Below are positions 18,038-28,263 of a stretch of 61,138 bases of DNA, piece by piece. The DNA lies in contig NZ_BSTR01000047.1 of NCBI RefSeq assembly GCF_030269645.1, positions 1 to 61,138 of the forward strand, given 5' to 3'. Under the pieces are notes generated by a model, which was given only the letters and a program-made list of their open reading frames with translations, had not been told where the DNA came from and ran no database searches. Position 1 is the stretch's first letter. The number at the start of each line of letters is the position of its first letter. The translations under genes were made by a program, and so were the position numbers. The stretch comes from Actinokineospora sp. NBRC 105648 (GTDB taxonomy: Bacteria; Actinomycetota; Actinomycetes; Mycobacteriales; Pseudonocardiaceae).

Positions 18038-19099
18038 CTACTTGGGAGGGTGGGGGCGCCGGGTGCGCCGGACGCCGAGCAGCAGACCGCCGAGCGCGAC
18101 GAGCAGCACCCCGAGGCCCACCAACGCGCCGAGCCCGGCGCTCACGCCGGTGACAGCGAGGTCGCTCGGGCCCGGGCCGCCGCTGGGCTGTCCGGGGATC
18201 TCGCCGGAGCTCGCCCCGCCCTCCGGCACCGGGCTGAGCACCGGCGTGGTGGTGGGGCTGGTGGTCGTGCTCGGCTGGGTGCTCGTGCTGGTCGTGGTCT
18301 CGCCTGCGGTCGTGGTGGTGGTCGCCGACGTCGTGGTCGTGGTGGTCGTCGTGGTGGTGGGCGCGTCGCAGTCGGGTGTGGTGAAGACGTTGTTGTCCAG
18401 CGAGACCTGGCCGTTGCGGGCGAGCGCGCGCCCGGCGACCGCGGTCCCGGTGGTGACGGTGATCGAGGTCAGCGCCATGATCGTGCCGGTGAACGACGAG
18501 TTCGTGCCCAGCGTCGCCGAGCTGCCCACCTGCCAGAACACGTTGCACGCCTGGGCGCCGTTGACCAGCGCGACCGCGCTCGCGGACGCCGTGGTCAGCG
18601 TCGAGCCGACCTGGAAGATCCACACCGAGTCCGGGTCACCCGCCGCGTCGAGCGTGAGCGTCCCGGTGAGCCCGATCGAGCTGGACGCCGTGTACACGCC
18701 CTCGACCAGCGTCTGCCCGCCGAGGTCGCCCGCGACGGACCCCGTGGTCGGCCTGCCCGCCGCGTCGTTGTAGGCGAGCACGAGGTCGGACTGCGCCCCC
18801 AGGGCGGCGGCGTTGCCCGCGTTGGTGGTCCCCGCGGCCAGGCCGGGCGGGAACCCGGTGATCGCGGTGCCCGGGCTGACCCCGAGGTCGCCGTCGAGCG
18901 TGCTGGGCCCGGTGTTGGTGACCGCCTGCCCAGCGAGCACCGAGTACGTCCCCGCCCTCCCGAGCCCCACGGGCGTACCCGCCGCGCGCGCGGCGGGCGT
19001 GCTCGCGGGGAAGAGCACCACCCCCACGGCCAAGACCAGCACGGCGAGGGGCGGCAGCAGGCGGTGGTACCCGCGAACGGGTTGGTGCGGGGCGGTCAT
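18038..19099 (-). CDS. DUF3494 ice-binding-like surface protein with LAVTG sorting signal
   Basis: A 353-residue surface protein. Start ATG 19099 (after GAGAGG) places a signal peptide first (VLVLAVGVVLFPASTPAARA). Residues about 38-235 form a DUF3494 domain (YSVLAGQAVTNTGPSTLDGD; ALGAQSDLVLAYNDAAGR; SVWIFQVGSTLTT), the beta-helix fold of ice-binding proteins and of many non-icy surface adhesins. A Thr-rich stalk (about 245-290) follows, then LAVTG, a hydrophobic helix and RRTRRPHPPK. LAxTG is the motif used by class E sortases of actinobacteria. No sortase is encoded in the window. Actual ice binding is doubtful; surface adhesion is the safer reading. Confidence 0.88.
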   Translation of the reverse strand: MTAPHQPVRGYHRLLPPLAVLVLAVGVVLFPASTPAARAAGTPVGLGRAGTYSVLAGQAVTNTGPSTLDGDLGVSPGTAITGFPPGLAAGTTNAGNAAALGAQSDLVLAYNDAAGRPTTGSVAGDLGGQTLVEGVYTASSSIGLTGTLTLDAAGDPDSVWIFQVGSTLTTASASAVALVNGAQACNVFWQVGSSATLGTNSSFTGTIMALTSITVTTGTAVAGRALARNGQVSLDNNVFTTPDCDAPTTTTTTTTTTSATTTTTAGETTTSTSTQPSTTTSPTTTPVLSPVPEGGASSGEIPGQPSGGPGPSDLAVTGVSAGLGALVGLGVLLVALGGLLLGVRRTRRPHPPK

Positions 19100-19347
19100 G
19101 GCGAGCCTCTCGTCGACCGGCAGAGCAGAGCGGGCGAGGGCTGGGCCCGAACAGGGACGCTGGGGCGTGACCTGCGGTGGACGGTAGCCCGACCAGACCG
19201 GGACCGACCGGTTGTTCACCCATCCGTGGGCGGGTTGGTCGGGCTCGCCCAGGATCTGACCGCCTTCTGTCCGCCCGGAACGGGTCGTCCTCCGGAGCGG
19301 ACCACCGGATACTGGCGGTTCGCCCGAGTACCCCGGGGGTGCGGACC

Positions 19348-20592
19348 GTGGTGTCGCTGACCTTGATCGCCACCTGGGCGGCGGTCTGCGTCCTGATGTC
19401 CCGGATCCACCGGCGGCTCCAGGCCAAGGGCTACCGCGGTCCGGTACCGCCGGTCCTGGCCTGGGTGATCACCCTCGGCGCGGTGTTCGCGGCCGTGTGG
19501 TGGTGGTTCCAGACCGCCGCCGAGGCAGGCGACCCGCACCCGGTCGGGTGGAGGTTCGCGCTGCTGGTCTGCACCGTCCACGCGGCCCTGCTCGCGGTGG
19601 CGGCCCTGGTCGTCCGGGTGCTCCCGGTGAGCAGGCGACGGCCCGCGGGCCAGCGGGCGCCGCGGCTGCCGTTCCGGCTCATCGGCACGCTGGTGGTCGT
19701 CCTGACGACCGCCGCGGTGGGATACCTGCTGGCCACCGACCCCGAGCACAGCCGGCCCGCGTACGGGGCCGCCATCATCGGATTCGCCTTGGCGTACCGG
19801 TGCTTCGCCGCGGTCCAGCGCGTCGCCCAGGAGCCACCCGGCCCCGTCCGCCCGGGCAGCTCGGTGGTCTTGTACATGCGCGGGTTCGCCCATGAGTCCA
19901 CGCGGTTCACCACGTACACGGGATACCAGGAGGTGTCCGCCGGGCGGGTGCTCGACGCCCTGAACCCGACCGCCCGGGAGCACGTGACCTTCGAGCGCTT
20001 CCTCGAACCCACCGCGCGGGCGCGGCTGGGGGAGTGGCGGGGCCTCGGGAACCCGACCGACTACCTGCCCCCGGTGGGCGCCCGCCGGGAGTACGTGGAC
20101 GACCAGCGGTGGCGGGAGGCGTTCACCGCCCTGGTCCGACCCGCGCGGTGCGTCCTCACCCACACCGCGCCGTGGCCCAACCTCCCCTACGAGCTGGGTG
20201 TCATCCGCGACGAGGGGGCCGCTGAGCGGTTGTTCGTCCTGACACCGCCGCGGCGGCGCGGACCGGTGCTGCGACTGCTCGTGTGGGCACGGGGCCAGGG
20301 GCCGGTCGGGTGGGACGAGTTCGTGGCGGTGGCCCGGCGACCGGACAAGCGGCTCGGGCGCGCGGGGTTCGAGTTCGGCGCGGACCCCGGCTCGGGTGCC
20401 GTGGTCACCTTCGACGCCCGCGGCCGGGCGCTGGTCCTGGCCCGTGGCGCCGCCACCCCGCAGGAGTACCTCGACCCGATCCGCACGCACCTGGAGCGGG
20501 TGGAGCGGCGCCTGCGCCACGCGGCGGAGGTCGCGGGACACGAGCGCGCGGCCGAGGGCGGCCCGGAACGCGGCGGCGCCACCCCCGCCTGA
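19348..20592 (+). CDS. Multi-pass membrane protein with C-terminal TIR-like domain
   Basis: A 414-residue protein of unrecognised name. The first about 155 residues hold four or five membrane segments. The cytoplasmic remainder follows a pattern I know from uncharacterised bacterial membrane proteins: VVLYMRGF, then LGNPTDYLPPVGARREYVDDQ, W.EAFTALVRPARCVL, and LPYELGVIRDEG preceding RLFVLTPP. Its strand-helix order and the conserved acidic residue in YELGVI resemble TIR/SLOG-type nucleotide-binding folds. Start chosen among GTG 19339, 19348 and 19351 is uncertain; 19348 follows a GGGGG stretch. Function unknown; a signalling or stress role is a guess. Confidence 0.6.
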   Translation: MVSLTLIATWAAVCVLMSRIHRRLQAKGYRGPVPPVLAWVITLGAVFAAVWWWFQTAAEAGDPHPVGWRFALLVCTVHAALLAVAALVVRVLPVSRRRPAGQRAPRLPFRLIGTLVVVLTTAAVGYLLATDPEHSRPAYGAAIIGFALAYRCFAAVQRVAQEPPGPVRPGSSVVLYMRGFAHESTRFTTYTGYQEVSAGRVLDALNPTAREHVTFERFLEPTARARLGEWRGLGNPTDYLPPVGARREYVDDQRWREAFTALVRPARCVLTHTAPWPNLPYELGVIRDEGAAERLFVLTPPRRRGPVLRLLVWARGQGPVGWDEFVAVARRPDKRLGRAGFEFGADPGSGAVVTFDARGRALVLARGAATPQEYLDPIRTHLERVERRLRHAAEVAGHERAAEGGPERGGATPA

Positions 20593-20616
20593 CCGACCGA
20601 GGCGGGGGTGGCGCCG
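20574..20616. terminator. Bidirectional terminator overlapping a stop codon
   Basis: A perfect 16-bp stem (CGGCGCCACCCCCGCC with its complement) encloses an 11-base loop that contains the TGA stop (20590-20592) of the membrane-protein gene. It sits between convergent genes 45 bases apart and can serve both. Confidence 0.8.
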
Positions 20617-20637
20617 GTTCCTGCGGCTACGCGGGGA

Positions 20638-21855
<1,218 letters not shown>

Positions 21856-21920
21856 TCAGTGTCCACACAGCACCGTTGGCCGGCTGCTGCTGCAGGGTGT
21901 GGAGATCGAGCCGGGGTTGG

Positions 21921-23588
21921 TCAGAACGTGAGCTTCCAGCTGTCGATGTAGCCGGTGTCCTGGGCCGCGACGTCCTGGGCCTTGAGCTTCCAGGTGCCGT
22001 TGGCGACCTCGGTGGAGGCGTTCACGGTGTAGGTCGCCAGGATGTTGTCGGCCGAGTCGCTGGTGCTGGAGTTCTTCAGCCGGTAGGTGGAGCCGTCCGG
22101 CGCGACCAGGTCGAGCACCACGTCGCCGCGGTAGGTGTGCTTGACGTCCACGTCCACCTTGAGGGTGGCGGGCGCGTTGCCGGTCACGCCGGTGACCGCG
22201 ATGTCACTGGTGATCGCGGCGCCCGCGTCCGGGATGTTGACGTTGTTCGCGTTCTCGAAGACCTTGCCGGTGGGCGGGTTCGGGTCGCTGCCGCAGGTCT
22301 TGCCGATCGCCCGCGGCGGGCAGTCCGAGTAGTCCAGGAAGTAGAGCACCGCGGCCTTGTTGCGCGCGGTCTCCCGGTTGATCACCTCGTCGGGCGGGTA
22401 GAAGCCGCCACCGCTGGAGCCGGTCGGGTACATCTCGAAGGTGAACGCCCAGATCTTGTGCGCGCCCCACAGGTAGTCGTCGATCGCGCCGTCGGTGATG
22501 TAGAGCGCGGAGTCCTGCTCCGGGGTGTAGCCGTTGGTCTGCGCCATGGCCTTGCCCAGGGTGGAGAAGGTGGTGTACTCGTCGCGGGTCATCCCCGGCA
22601 CGACCTGCTCCTGGGTCCAGCCGAACGGCCACATGACCAGCTCGCTGTAGGAGTGGAAGTCGATCGCGGTGACGATCTGCTGCTTGCCGCCGACCACCCG
22701 GCTCTTGACGAAGTTCTGCACCGTGGACACCTCGGGCGCCGAGCCGGGGGCCGGGCCGCGGTAGGTCTCCGAGCTGGTGCTGGTCGAGGAACCGCCGCAG
22801 CAGCCCCACTTGTAGTCCCAGTTCCGGTTGAGGTCGGTGCCCACGTAGGACGACCCGGAGTTGGGCTGGCGGTTTTTGCGCCAGCTCTTGTAGGCGCCGG
22901 TGCTGATGTCGTACTCGCCGCCGTCGGGGTTGAGGTCGGGCAGGATCCAGATCTCCCGCGAGTCCACCAGCGACTTGATCTTGCTGTCGGTGCTGTAGTT
23001 GTCGGTGAACAGGTTCACCAGGTACACCGCCATCTCGACGGTGATGTGCTCGCGGGCGTGCTGGTGGTGGGTGAACAGGACCTCGGGCTCGTTCTCGTCG
23101 GTGGCGGCGTTGTCCGAGATCTTGACCGCGTACAGGTCGCGGCCCTGGTAGGACTTGCCGATCACCTGCTTGGTGATGATCCCGGGGTGCGCGGCGACGG
23201 CCTGGTCGATGACCTGGGTCATCTCCGCGTAGTTGTGGTAGCCGGAGTCGGCGCTCGGGAAGTCCTGGGCGCCCATCCCGCCGCGGTCGGTCGGCACGGT
23301 GGCCTCCGCGACGACCTTGAGCCCGAGGGCGCGGATCTTCGCGACCTCGGCCGGGGTGGCGGTGATGAGCGTCCGGCTGTCCTCGGCGCCGTTGATCGCG
23401 GCACCGGTGGCCGCGATGGCGTTGCGCTGCTGCGCGGTGCGGACGTTCAGGACGGAGTACTCGGCGGACGCGCGCTGTTCCTGGCCGGAACCGGCGCTCT
23501 CGCCCGCTGTGGCACTGCCCGCCGTCGAGGCGACGACGGCGACCGCCGCCACCGCGCAGGCGAGCAGGGAAAGACGGGTGCGTTTCAA
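21921..23588 (-). CDS. Secreted M14 zinc carboxypeptidase with C-terminal P domain
   Basis: A 555-residue exported metallocarboxypeptidase. Signal peptide ([21 protein letters not shown]), propeptide, then the M14 domain: zinc ligands in HHQHAREH (H-x2-E) and [12 protein letters not shown], the substrate-binding region [11 protein letters not shown], and the catalytic glutamate in FTFEMYPTG. The last about 115 residues are a P domain nearly identical to that of the downstream trypsin. Start TTG 23588 follows GGGAGG, the second TTG in a row. Together the two enzymes could degrade extracellular protein by endo- then exo-cleavage (inference). The gap to the trypsin gene is 77 bases with no strong terminator. 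Confidence 0.93.
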   Translation of the reverse strand: MKRTRLSLLACAVAAVAVVASTAGSATAGESAGSGQEQRASAEYSVLNVRTAQQRNAIAATGAAINGAEDSRTLITATPAEVAKIRALGLKVVAEATVPTDRGGMGAQDFPSADSGYHNYAEMTQVIDQAVAAHPGIITKQVIGKSYQGRDLYAVKISDNAATDENEPEVLFTHHQHAREHITVEMAVYLVNLFTDNYSTDSKIKSLVDSREIWILPDLNPDGGEYDISTGAYKSWRKNRQPNSGSSYVGTDLNRNWDYKWGCCGGSSTSTSSETYRGPAPGSAPEVSTVQNFVKSRVVGGKQQIVTAIDFHSYSELVMWPFGWTQEQVVPGMTRDEYTTFSTLGKAMAQTNGYTPEQDSALYITDGAIDDYLWGAHKIWAFTFEMYPTGSSGGGFYPPDEVINRETARNKAAVLYFLDYSDCPPRAIGKTCGSDPNPPTGKVFENANNVNIPDAGAAITSDIAVTGVTGNAPATLKVDVDVKHTYRGDVVLDLVAPDGSTYRLKNSSTSDSADNILATYTVNASTEVANGTWKLKAQDVAAQDTGYIDSWKLTF

Positions 23589-24133
23589 CGTACCTCCCGC
23601 AGGGGGCGCCGCTAACGGCGCTGGAGGGATTGCCGCGCGGTCGGCGCGCTAACCCTCACAAGCCCGCCGACTGCGTTACCGGCGAATAGTGGTGCCTGTC
23701 GACCGGTGGCCACAAGGGCACGCGCACAATGGGATGTTCCCGGTTCTTTCCCAGACCCGAAAATGGCCAGGTCGCCACGTTCGGCGACCGGTGAATCCAC
23801 TCCTTGGTGGCCGCTGTGCAGGTCAACGACGGCAACGGACCGCGATGGTCTCTCTCTGTCAACGGTGGAAGCCGCTGCCCACACGTTCGGCCCAGCCGAT
23901 AAGTCCGGCTTGCCCGGTGCCGGTTTCGCTATGTCGTGGGGTTTCCCCGGCTGTTACCGGATCGGGTAACTCCCAATAGGGATGACCCTCGTTCGACAGG
24001 CGCGCCCGCTTGTTCTGAATACACCGAACGGCGATTCCGAACGCACACCGGCGATTTCCCACGGACCCGTAGCGCCATCCGCAACGAACCCCCCTTCCGC
24101 CGCGGCGGCACTGGAGCTACCTTGCGGTAGGTG
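23589..24133. other. Divergent intergenic region
   Basis: These 545 bases separate the carboxypeptidase from a regulator on the opposite strand. Coding-like frames here are short and unlike neighbouring codon use. Two GCTAAC words (23611 and 23649 areas) lie just upstream of the protease start. No RNA gene or mobile element recognised; it should hold two promoters. Confidence 0.4.
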
Positions 24134-25033
24134 ATGGACCCGTCCCCCTCCGGTTTCGCCGACGCCCTGCGCGCGGCCATCCAGCACCGCGACACGACCC
24201 TCGAACGGGTCGCCGAGCACCTGCGCGACCGCGGCACCCCGGTCAGCCTGGCCACGCTCAGCTACTGGCAGACCGGCCGCAGCAGACCCGAACGGCCCAG
24301 GTCGATGGCCGCGCTCGAGCACCTCGAGGACCTGCTCGGCCTCGGCCGGGGGACACTGCGCGCCCTGCTGGACGCCCCCAAGCCGCGCGGCCGCGCCGCC
24401 AGGAGGACCCCGGTCCCGGTCCAGGGCTCCGCCCCGTGGTCCGACACCGGCGAGTTCCGCAGGCTGGTCGCCGAACTGGACCTGAGCCAGGACGCCCACC
24501 TCACCCGGATCAGCGCCCACGACCGCATCGAGATCGGCGCCGACCGCGCCAAACGCCTGCAACGCACCCGCCAAGTCCTCCGCGCCGAGACCGACGGCGT
24601 CGACCGCCTCGTCGTCACCAGCTGGGCAGAACGCCGGGGCGGCCCACCACCAACGCTCGCGGGCACCCGCAACTGCACCCTCGGCAAGGTCAACGTCGAC
24701 GTCCGAGGCGGCCAAGTGGCGGCCGAACTGCTCTTCGACCACGCCCTGACCCGCCGCGAGACGATCATCGTCGAACACGAGACCCACGTCCCGACCCCGC
24801 GCCCGGTCGCCTACGGCCACCAGCGGATGAGCAGGCTGCCGGTCCGCGAGTACCTGATCGAGATCCGCTTCCACCCCCGAGCACTCCCCAGGTACTGCGT
24901 CCAGTTCAGCGAGGTGGCGGGCCGGGAGCAGGTCCGCGCCATCACCCTGGACTCGGCCTACACCGCCCACGCCGTAGCCCTGGACCTCGACCCCGGCCGC
25001 TACGGCATCCGCTGGTCCTGGGGCGCTCCCTAG
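24134..25033 (+). CDS. Helix-turn-helix regulator-like protein
   Basis: A 299-residue protein. Residues about 5-80 look like an XRE-type helix-turn-helix (FADALRAAIQHRDTTLERVA, then VSLATLSYWQTGRSRPERP), as in actinomycete regulators that bind DNA through an N-terminal Cro-like fold. The rest (about 105-299) is a beta-rich domain without a name I recognise (LGKVNVDVRGGQVAAELLFD; YCVQFSEVAGREQVRAITLD). ATG 24134 is directly preceded by an in-frame GTG (24131). It stands alone, with a C-rich tract and a strong hairpin behind it. Confidence 0.65.
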   Translation: MDPSPSGFADALRAAIQHRDTTLERVAEHLRDRGTPVSLATLSYWQTGRSRPERPRSMAALEHLEDLLGLGRGTLRALLDAPKPRGRAARRTPVPVQGSAPWSDTGEFRRLVAELDLSQDAHLTRISAHDRIEIGADRAKRLQRTRQVLRAETDGVDRLVVTSWAERRGGPPPTLAGTRNCTLGKVNVDVRGGQVAAELLFDHALTRRETIIVEHETHVPTPRPVAYGHQRMSRLPVREYLIEIRFHPRALPRYCVQFSEVAGREQVRAITLDSAYTAHAVALDLDPGRYGIRWSWGAP

Positions 25034-25039
25034 CCCCTC

Positions 25040-25365
25040 CCGCAGCCGAGTCGGCCGACCACCAGACCCCTGCCCCCACCCACCCGACGACTCCCAACTC
25101 CCCCTCCCTCCCACCCAACTCACCCACCCAACTCCCTCCCATCCACCCAACTCACCCACCCACCCACCTCCAGCCCGGCCACCCACAGCCCCCCGGCCAC
25201 ACATCTCCCGCCCACCCCCCGATCGCACCCTCTGCAGCCCACCCACCAAGTCCGCCCCGACAACCAAGCCCCCCACCCTCCAACCTCCCGTCCCCACCAC
25301 CAACCCCAGCCCGGCAACCCACCGCCCCGCTGACCACTCCCCGCCCTGCATCCCATACGCAGCCA
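25040..25365 (+). other. C-rich, G-poor non-coding tract
   Basis: Directly after the regulator stop the plus strand becomes extremely C-rich and G-poor, with repeated words such as CACCCAACTCACCCACCC (around 25110 and 25143). No frame reads as a protein. On an RNA copied from this strand such sequence is what a Rho-utilisation site looks like. It ends at a perfect 25-bp hairpin. Confidence 0.55.
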
Positions 25366-25369
25366 AAAC

Positions 25370-25428
25370 ACGGGCTGGACCTGGGTGTCAAGGCATCTTT
25401 CCCGCCTTGACACCCAGGTCCAGCCCGT
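25370..25428. terminator. Perfect 25-bp hairpin
   Basis: The left arm (25370-25394, starting ACGGGCTGGACCTGGG) is exactly complementary to 25404-25428; the loop is ATCTTTCCC. There is no following U-tract. Its place after a C-rich tract and before an unrelated gene fits a terminator or RNA-end protector. The word TGACACCC from the right arm recurs at 25462 and 25485. Confidence 0.7.
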
Positions 25429-25559
25429 AGTCACAATTGTGCGTAGGGAACGCAGGCCCCATGACACCCCGGGGCGCGGCCCCCTGACACCCCAGGCGCA
25501 ACCCCAACAAGCAGCCACACACGCAGCGAACTGTCACCCCCATAAGGCATCCTGAGCAC

Positions 25560-25865
25560 GTGACGGAAGACCCCCTCTACGCAGGCCTGTCCTCAGTGGC
25601 CCGCCAGGAGGCCACGAGATTCGCCGACCGCAACCTCCGGGTCCGCCGCTCGGCCGTCGTGCACGCCGTCCGCATGATCCCGTGGGTGGCAGGCCTGACC
25701 CTCCCGTCCCCGGCCTGCGGTCAGGGCTGGTCCGGCCCGGGCGCGGGTGAGCTCCACCCCGTCCCGGACGCGGTCAACTGCGGCCACTGCCTCTCCTCCG
25801 CCGAGGCGCGGGCCGCGGCCGCCACCGGCGACGGCACCTCCCAGCCCCCGCTGCCGTTCCGGTGA
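25560..25865 (+). CDS. Small conserved-looking protein of unknown function
   Basis: A 101-residue cytoplasmic protein. It has a helical basic first half (LSSVARQEATRFADRNLRVRR) and a second half with three cysteines, two as CGHC in VNCGHCLSSAEARAAAA, which could bind a metal or form a disulfide. I do not recognise a family. GTG 25560 start; the stop overlaps the kinase start by four bases (GTGA), so the pair is translationally coupled. Confidence 0.65.
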   Translation: MTEDPLYAGLSSVARQEATRFADRNLRVRRSAVVHAVRMIPWVAGLTLPSPACGQGWSGPGAGELHPVPDAVNCGHCLSSAEARAAAATGDGTSQPPLPFR

Positions 25866-26737
25866 TCAACGTCCTCGGCGAAGCCCTCGTCGACCTCATC
25901 GCGGGCCGGGACGGCCGCACCTTCACCGCCCACCCCGGCGGCAGCCCCGCCAACGTCGCCCTGGGCCTGGCCCGGCTCGGCGTCCCGGCCACCCTCACCA
26001 CCCACCTCGGCGACGACCTGTTCGGCGCCATGGTCCGCGCCCACCTCGAACAGTCCGGGGTGGACATCCGCGCGCTACCGACCCGCGACACCAGCCTCGC
26101 CTTCGCGGCCACCGACGAGCAGGGTGTGGCCCGCTACGACTTCCGGGTCACCTGGGACGCCGAGCGGATCCCGCCTGCCCGGGGCTTCCTGCACACCGGC
26201 TCGCTGGCCGCCCTGCTCGGGCCCGCGGCGGTGGAGGCCGCGATGGCCGCCGCGGACACGGTCTCCTACGACCCCAACGTCCGCCCCTCCCTGTCCGGCC
26301 CGGTGGCCCAGGAACGCGAGCGGGTCGAGCGCCAGGTGTCCCTCGCCGACATGGTCAAGGTCAGCGAGGAGGACCTGGCGTGGCTCTACCCCGGCGCGGA
26401 CCCGCACGCCACCGCACGCGACTGGCTCGACCGCGGGCCGCGGCTCGTCGTCGTCACCCTCGGTGCCAACGGCGCGCACGCCATCACCGCATCGAGCGCA
26501 CTCGACCGACCGGGGCCGCGGACCACCGTGGTGGACACCGTCGGGGCCGGTGACGCGTTCACCGCGGGGCTGCTCGCCTGGCTCACCGAGGCCGACCTGC
26601 TCGCCACCCCGGCCGAGGCCGACCTGCCCGCGCTGCTGGACTTCGCCAACGCCGTGGCGGCCATCACGTGTGCCCGCGCCGGCGCGAACCCGCCGACCCG
26701 GGAAGAAGTCGGGCGCGCGACCAATCCGCTGCCCTGA
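25862..26737 (+). CDS. PfkB-family sugar kinase (fructokinase-like)
   Basis: A 291-residue kinase. N-terminal GGSPANVALGLARLG (substrate side, PfkB signature 1) and C-terminal DTVGAGDAFTAGLLAWL (signature 2, with the catalytic Asp in GAGD) are both intact. It should phosphorylate a sugar or nucleoside with ATP in the cytoplasm; the GEALVDLI start and length fit fructokinases best. GTG 25862 overlaps the upstream small gene. No transporter or glycosidase neighbours help define the substrate. Confidence 0.9.
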   Translation: MINVLGEALVDLIAGRDGRTFTAHPGGSPANVALGLARLGVPATLTTHLGDDLFGAMVRAHLEQSGVDIRALPTRDTSLAFAATDEQGVARYDFRVTWDAERIPPARGFLHTGSLAALLGPAAVEAAMAAADTVSYDPNVRPSLSGPVAQERERVERQVSLADMVKVSEEDLAWLYPGADPHATARDWLDRGPRLVVVTLGANGAHAITASSALDRPGPRTTVVDTVGAGDAFTAGLLAWLTEADLLATPAEADLPALLDFANAVAAITCARAGANPPTREEVGRATNPLP

Positions 26738-26898
26738 CGGCAACGAACAACGCACGGCCATCATTCGTTTCCGCCGGTCACCGTACTGAGCACCCGAACG
26801 CGTCCATCCGGGTACGACGTACGTCGGGGGCCGTCCGAGGCGGCCATCGGATGTCCTACGCTGTTCACCGTCCGTTGTCGAACTGTGGAGTCCATCAC

Positions 26899-27741
26899 AT
26901 GACGCCCGCTGAACGCTCGTCGTGCGAGATGTACCCGAGGGTGGCCGCACTCGACTTCGAGGCGCCCAACCAGGCCAGGATGTTCGACGCCCTGCTGGGC
27001 GGGCGGGACAACTACGCCGCCGACCGGGCGCTGGTCGACCGGATCGCCGAGATCGCCCCGCACGTGCACGAGATGGCCCGCGACCACCGCGAGTGGTTCG
27101 GCCGGGCGCTCCGGCTGCTGGTCACCCAGCGTGGCGTCGACCAGTTCCTCGACCTCGGCTCGGGCCTGCCCACCGCCGACAACACCCACCAGATCGTCCA
27201 GCGGCACAACCCCGAGGCGCGGGTCGTCTACATCGACACCGACCCGGTGGTCCTCGCGCACGGGCGCGCGCTGCTGGAGGAGAACGAGTACACCCACATG
27301 GCCGACCTCGACCTCACCGACCCGCGCTACGCCAGCACCGACCCCGACCTGTGCCGCAAGGTCGACTTCGAGCGCCCGGTCGCGGTGATGCTCTGCGCGG
27401 TCACCGGGCACATCGTCGACGAGCGGCGGGCCCACGACACCGTGCGCGGCTGGATCGACGCGGTGCCCTCCGGCTCGTTCATCGTGCTCAGCCAGCAGTA
27501 CGACCCGGCCGACGGGAGCAGGCACAGCGAGCTCGCCCAGGCGCTGCAGGCGGCGTTCGTCGGCACCGACGTGGCAACGGTGTTCCGCACCCGCGAGGTG
27601 ATCGAGGGCTACCTCGAGGGTTTGGAGCTGATCGACCCCGGCCTGACCTACCTGCACGAGTGGTGGCCGGACGGCCCCCGGCAGACCCCGCTGACCGACA
27701 TGAACTACATCATGCTGGGCGCCTTGGCCCGCAAGCCCTAG
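26899..27741 (+). CDS. DUF574-type SAM-dependent methyltransferase
   Basis: A 280-residue protein of the S-adenosyl methyltransferase family PF04672 (DUF574) that is abundant in actinomycetes. Diagnostic stretches: NQARMFDALLGGRDNYAADR near the start, FLDLGSGLPTADNTHQI (SAM-binding loop) and VVYIDTDPVVLAHGRALL. ATG 26899, after TGGAG, is chosen; in-frame codons upstream are non-coding in composition. Substrate unknown for the family. It ends 15 bases before a convergent gene. Confidence 0.9.
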   Translation: MTPAERSSCEMYPRVAALDFEAPNQARMFDALLGGRDNYAADRALVDRIAEIAPHVHEMARDHREWFGRALRLLVTQRGVDQFLDLGSGLPTADNTHQIVQRHNPEARVVYIDTDPVVLAHGRALLEENEYTHMADLDLTDPRYASTDPDLCRKVDFERPVAVMLCAVTGHIVDERRAHDTVRGWIDAVPSGSFIVLSQQYDPADGSRHSELAQALQAAFVGTDVATVFRTREVIEGYLEGLELIDPGLTYLHEWWPDGPRQTPLTDMNYIMLGALARKP

Positions 27742-27755
27742 CCCGTCGGTGAGAG

Positions 27756-28187
27756 CTAGTCGAGTCCCAGCCCGCGGCGCAGCGCGAACCCGTCGACGTA
27801 GGTGTCCTTGCGGCTGAACGCGCCCACCGGGCAGGTCAGCACGTCCACCGCGGCCAGGCGCATCGGCCGCCCGGTCGGCTGCCCGACCTCGTCGCCCACC
27901 GGGAACGGCAGCGCCAGGGTCGCGCTGATGTCGTACTCCAGCACCACCAGCCCCTCCCGCACGTGGCTGCGGCGCATGTCGGCGCGGTAGTCGGGCAGCG
28001 CGGCGAAGAAGAACGCGAACTGCTCACGCAGCGCGGCGCTCCCGCGGACCTCGGTCAATCCCTCCACGTGAAGGTGGAACACCATGTCGTCGGTCTGCAT
28101 CGACAGGATGGCGTCCAGGTCGTGGTCGTTCCAGGCTCGCGCGTAGGCCGCCGCGAGCTCGGTTGTGTCGCGCGTCGTCGTGGCCAT
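27756..28187 (-). CDS. SnoaL/NTF2-like protein 1
   Basis: A 143-residue single-domain protein of the SnoaL-like polyketide-cyclase/NTF2 fold: LAAAYARAWNDHDLDAILSM at the start and GSAALREQFAFFFAALPDYR in the middle are typical. Such proteins may be isomerases, cyclases or only binding proteins; no specific active-site set is clear. ATG 28187 follows GAGGAGG. It is followed by the DUF574 gene in convergent orientation and preceded by the LysR gene on the same strand, 76 bases away. Confidence 0.83.
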   Translation of the reverse strand: MATTTRDTTELAAAYARAWNDHDLDAILSMQTDDMVFHLHVEGLTEVRGSAALREQFAFFFAALPDYRADMRRSHVREGLVVLEYDISATLALPFPVGDEVGQPTGRPMRLAAVDVLTCPVGAFSRKDTYVDGFALRRGLGLD

Positions 28188-28263
28188 GGCGCCTCCTCGT
28201 CGGCGAGCCCCTCGACCCCAGTCAACCAGCGTGGTGATCACCTGGACAACCGCCGACCAGGCG

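Noticed and set aside
18240..18370. GT/CCA-rich low-complexity run that looks like a simple repeat
   Set aside because: It encodes the Thr-rich stalk of the DUF3494 surface protein on the minus strand.
24436..25410. A Pro/His/Arg-rich plus-strand frame of 324 codons
   Set aside because: It is a shifted reading of the regulator that continues into the C-rich tract; composition is that of the nucleotide bias.
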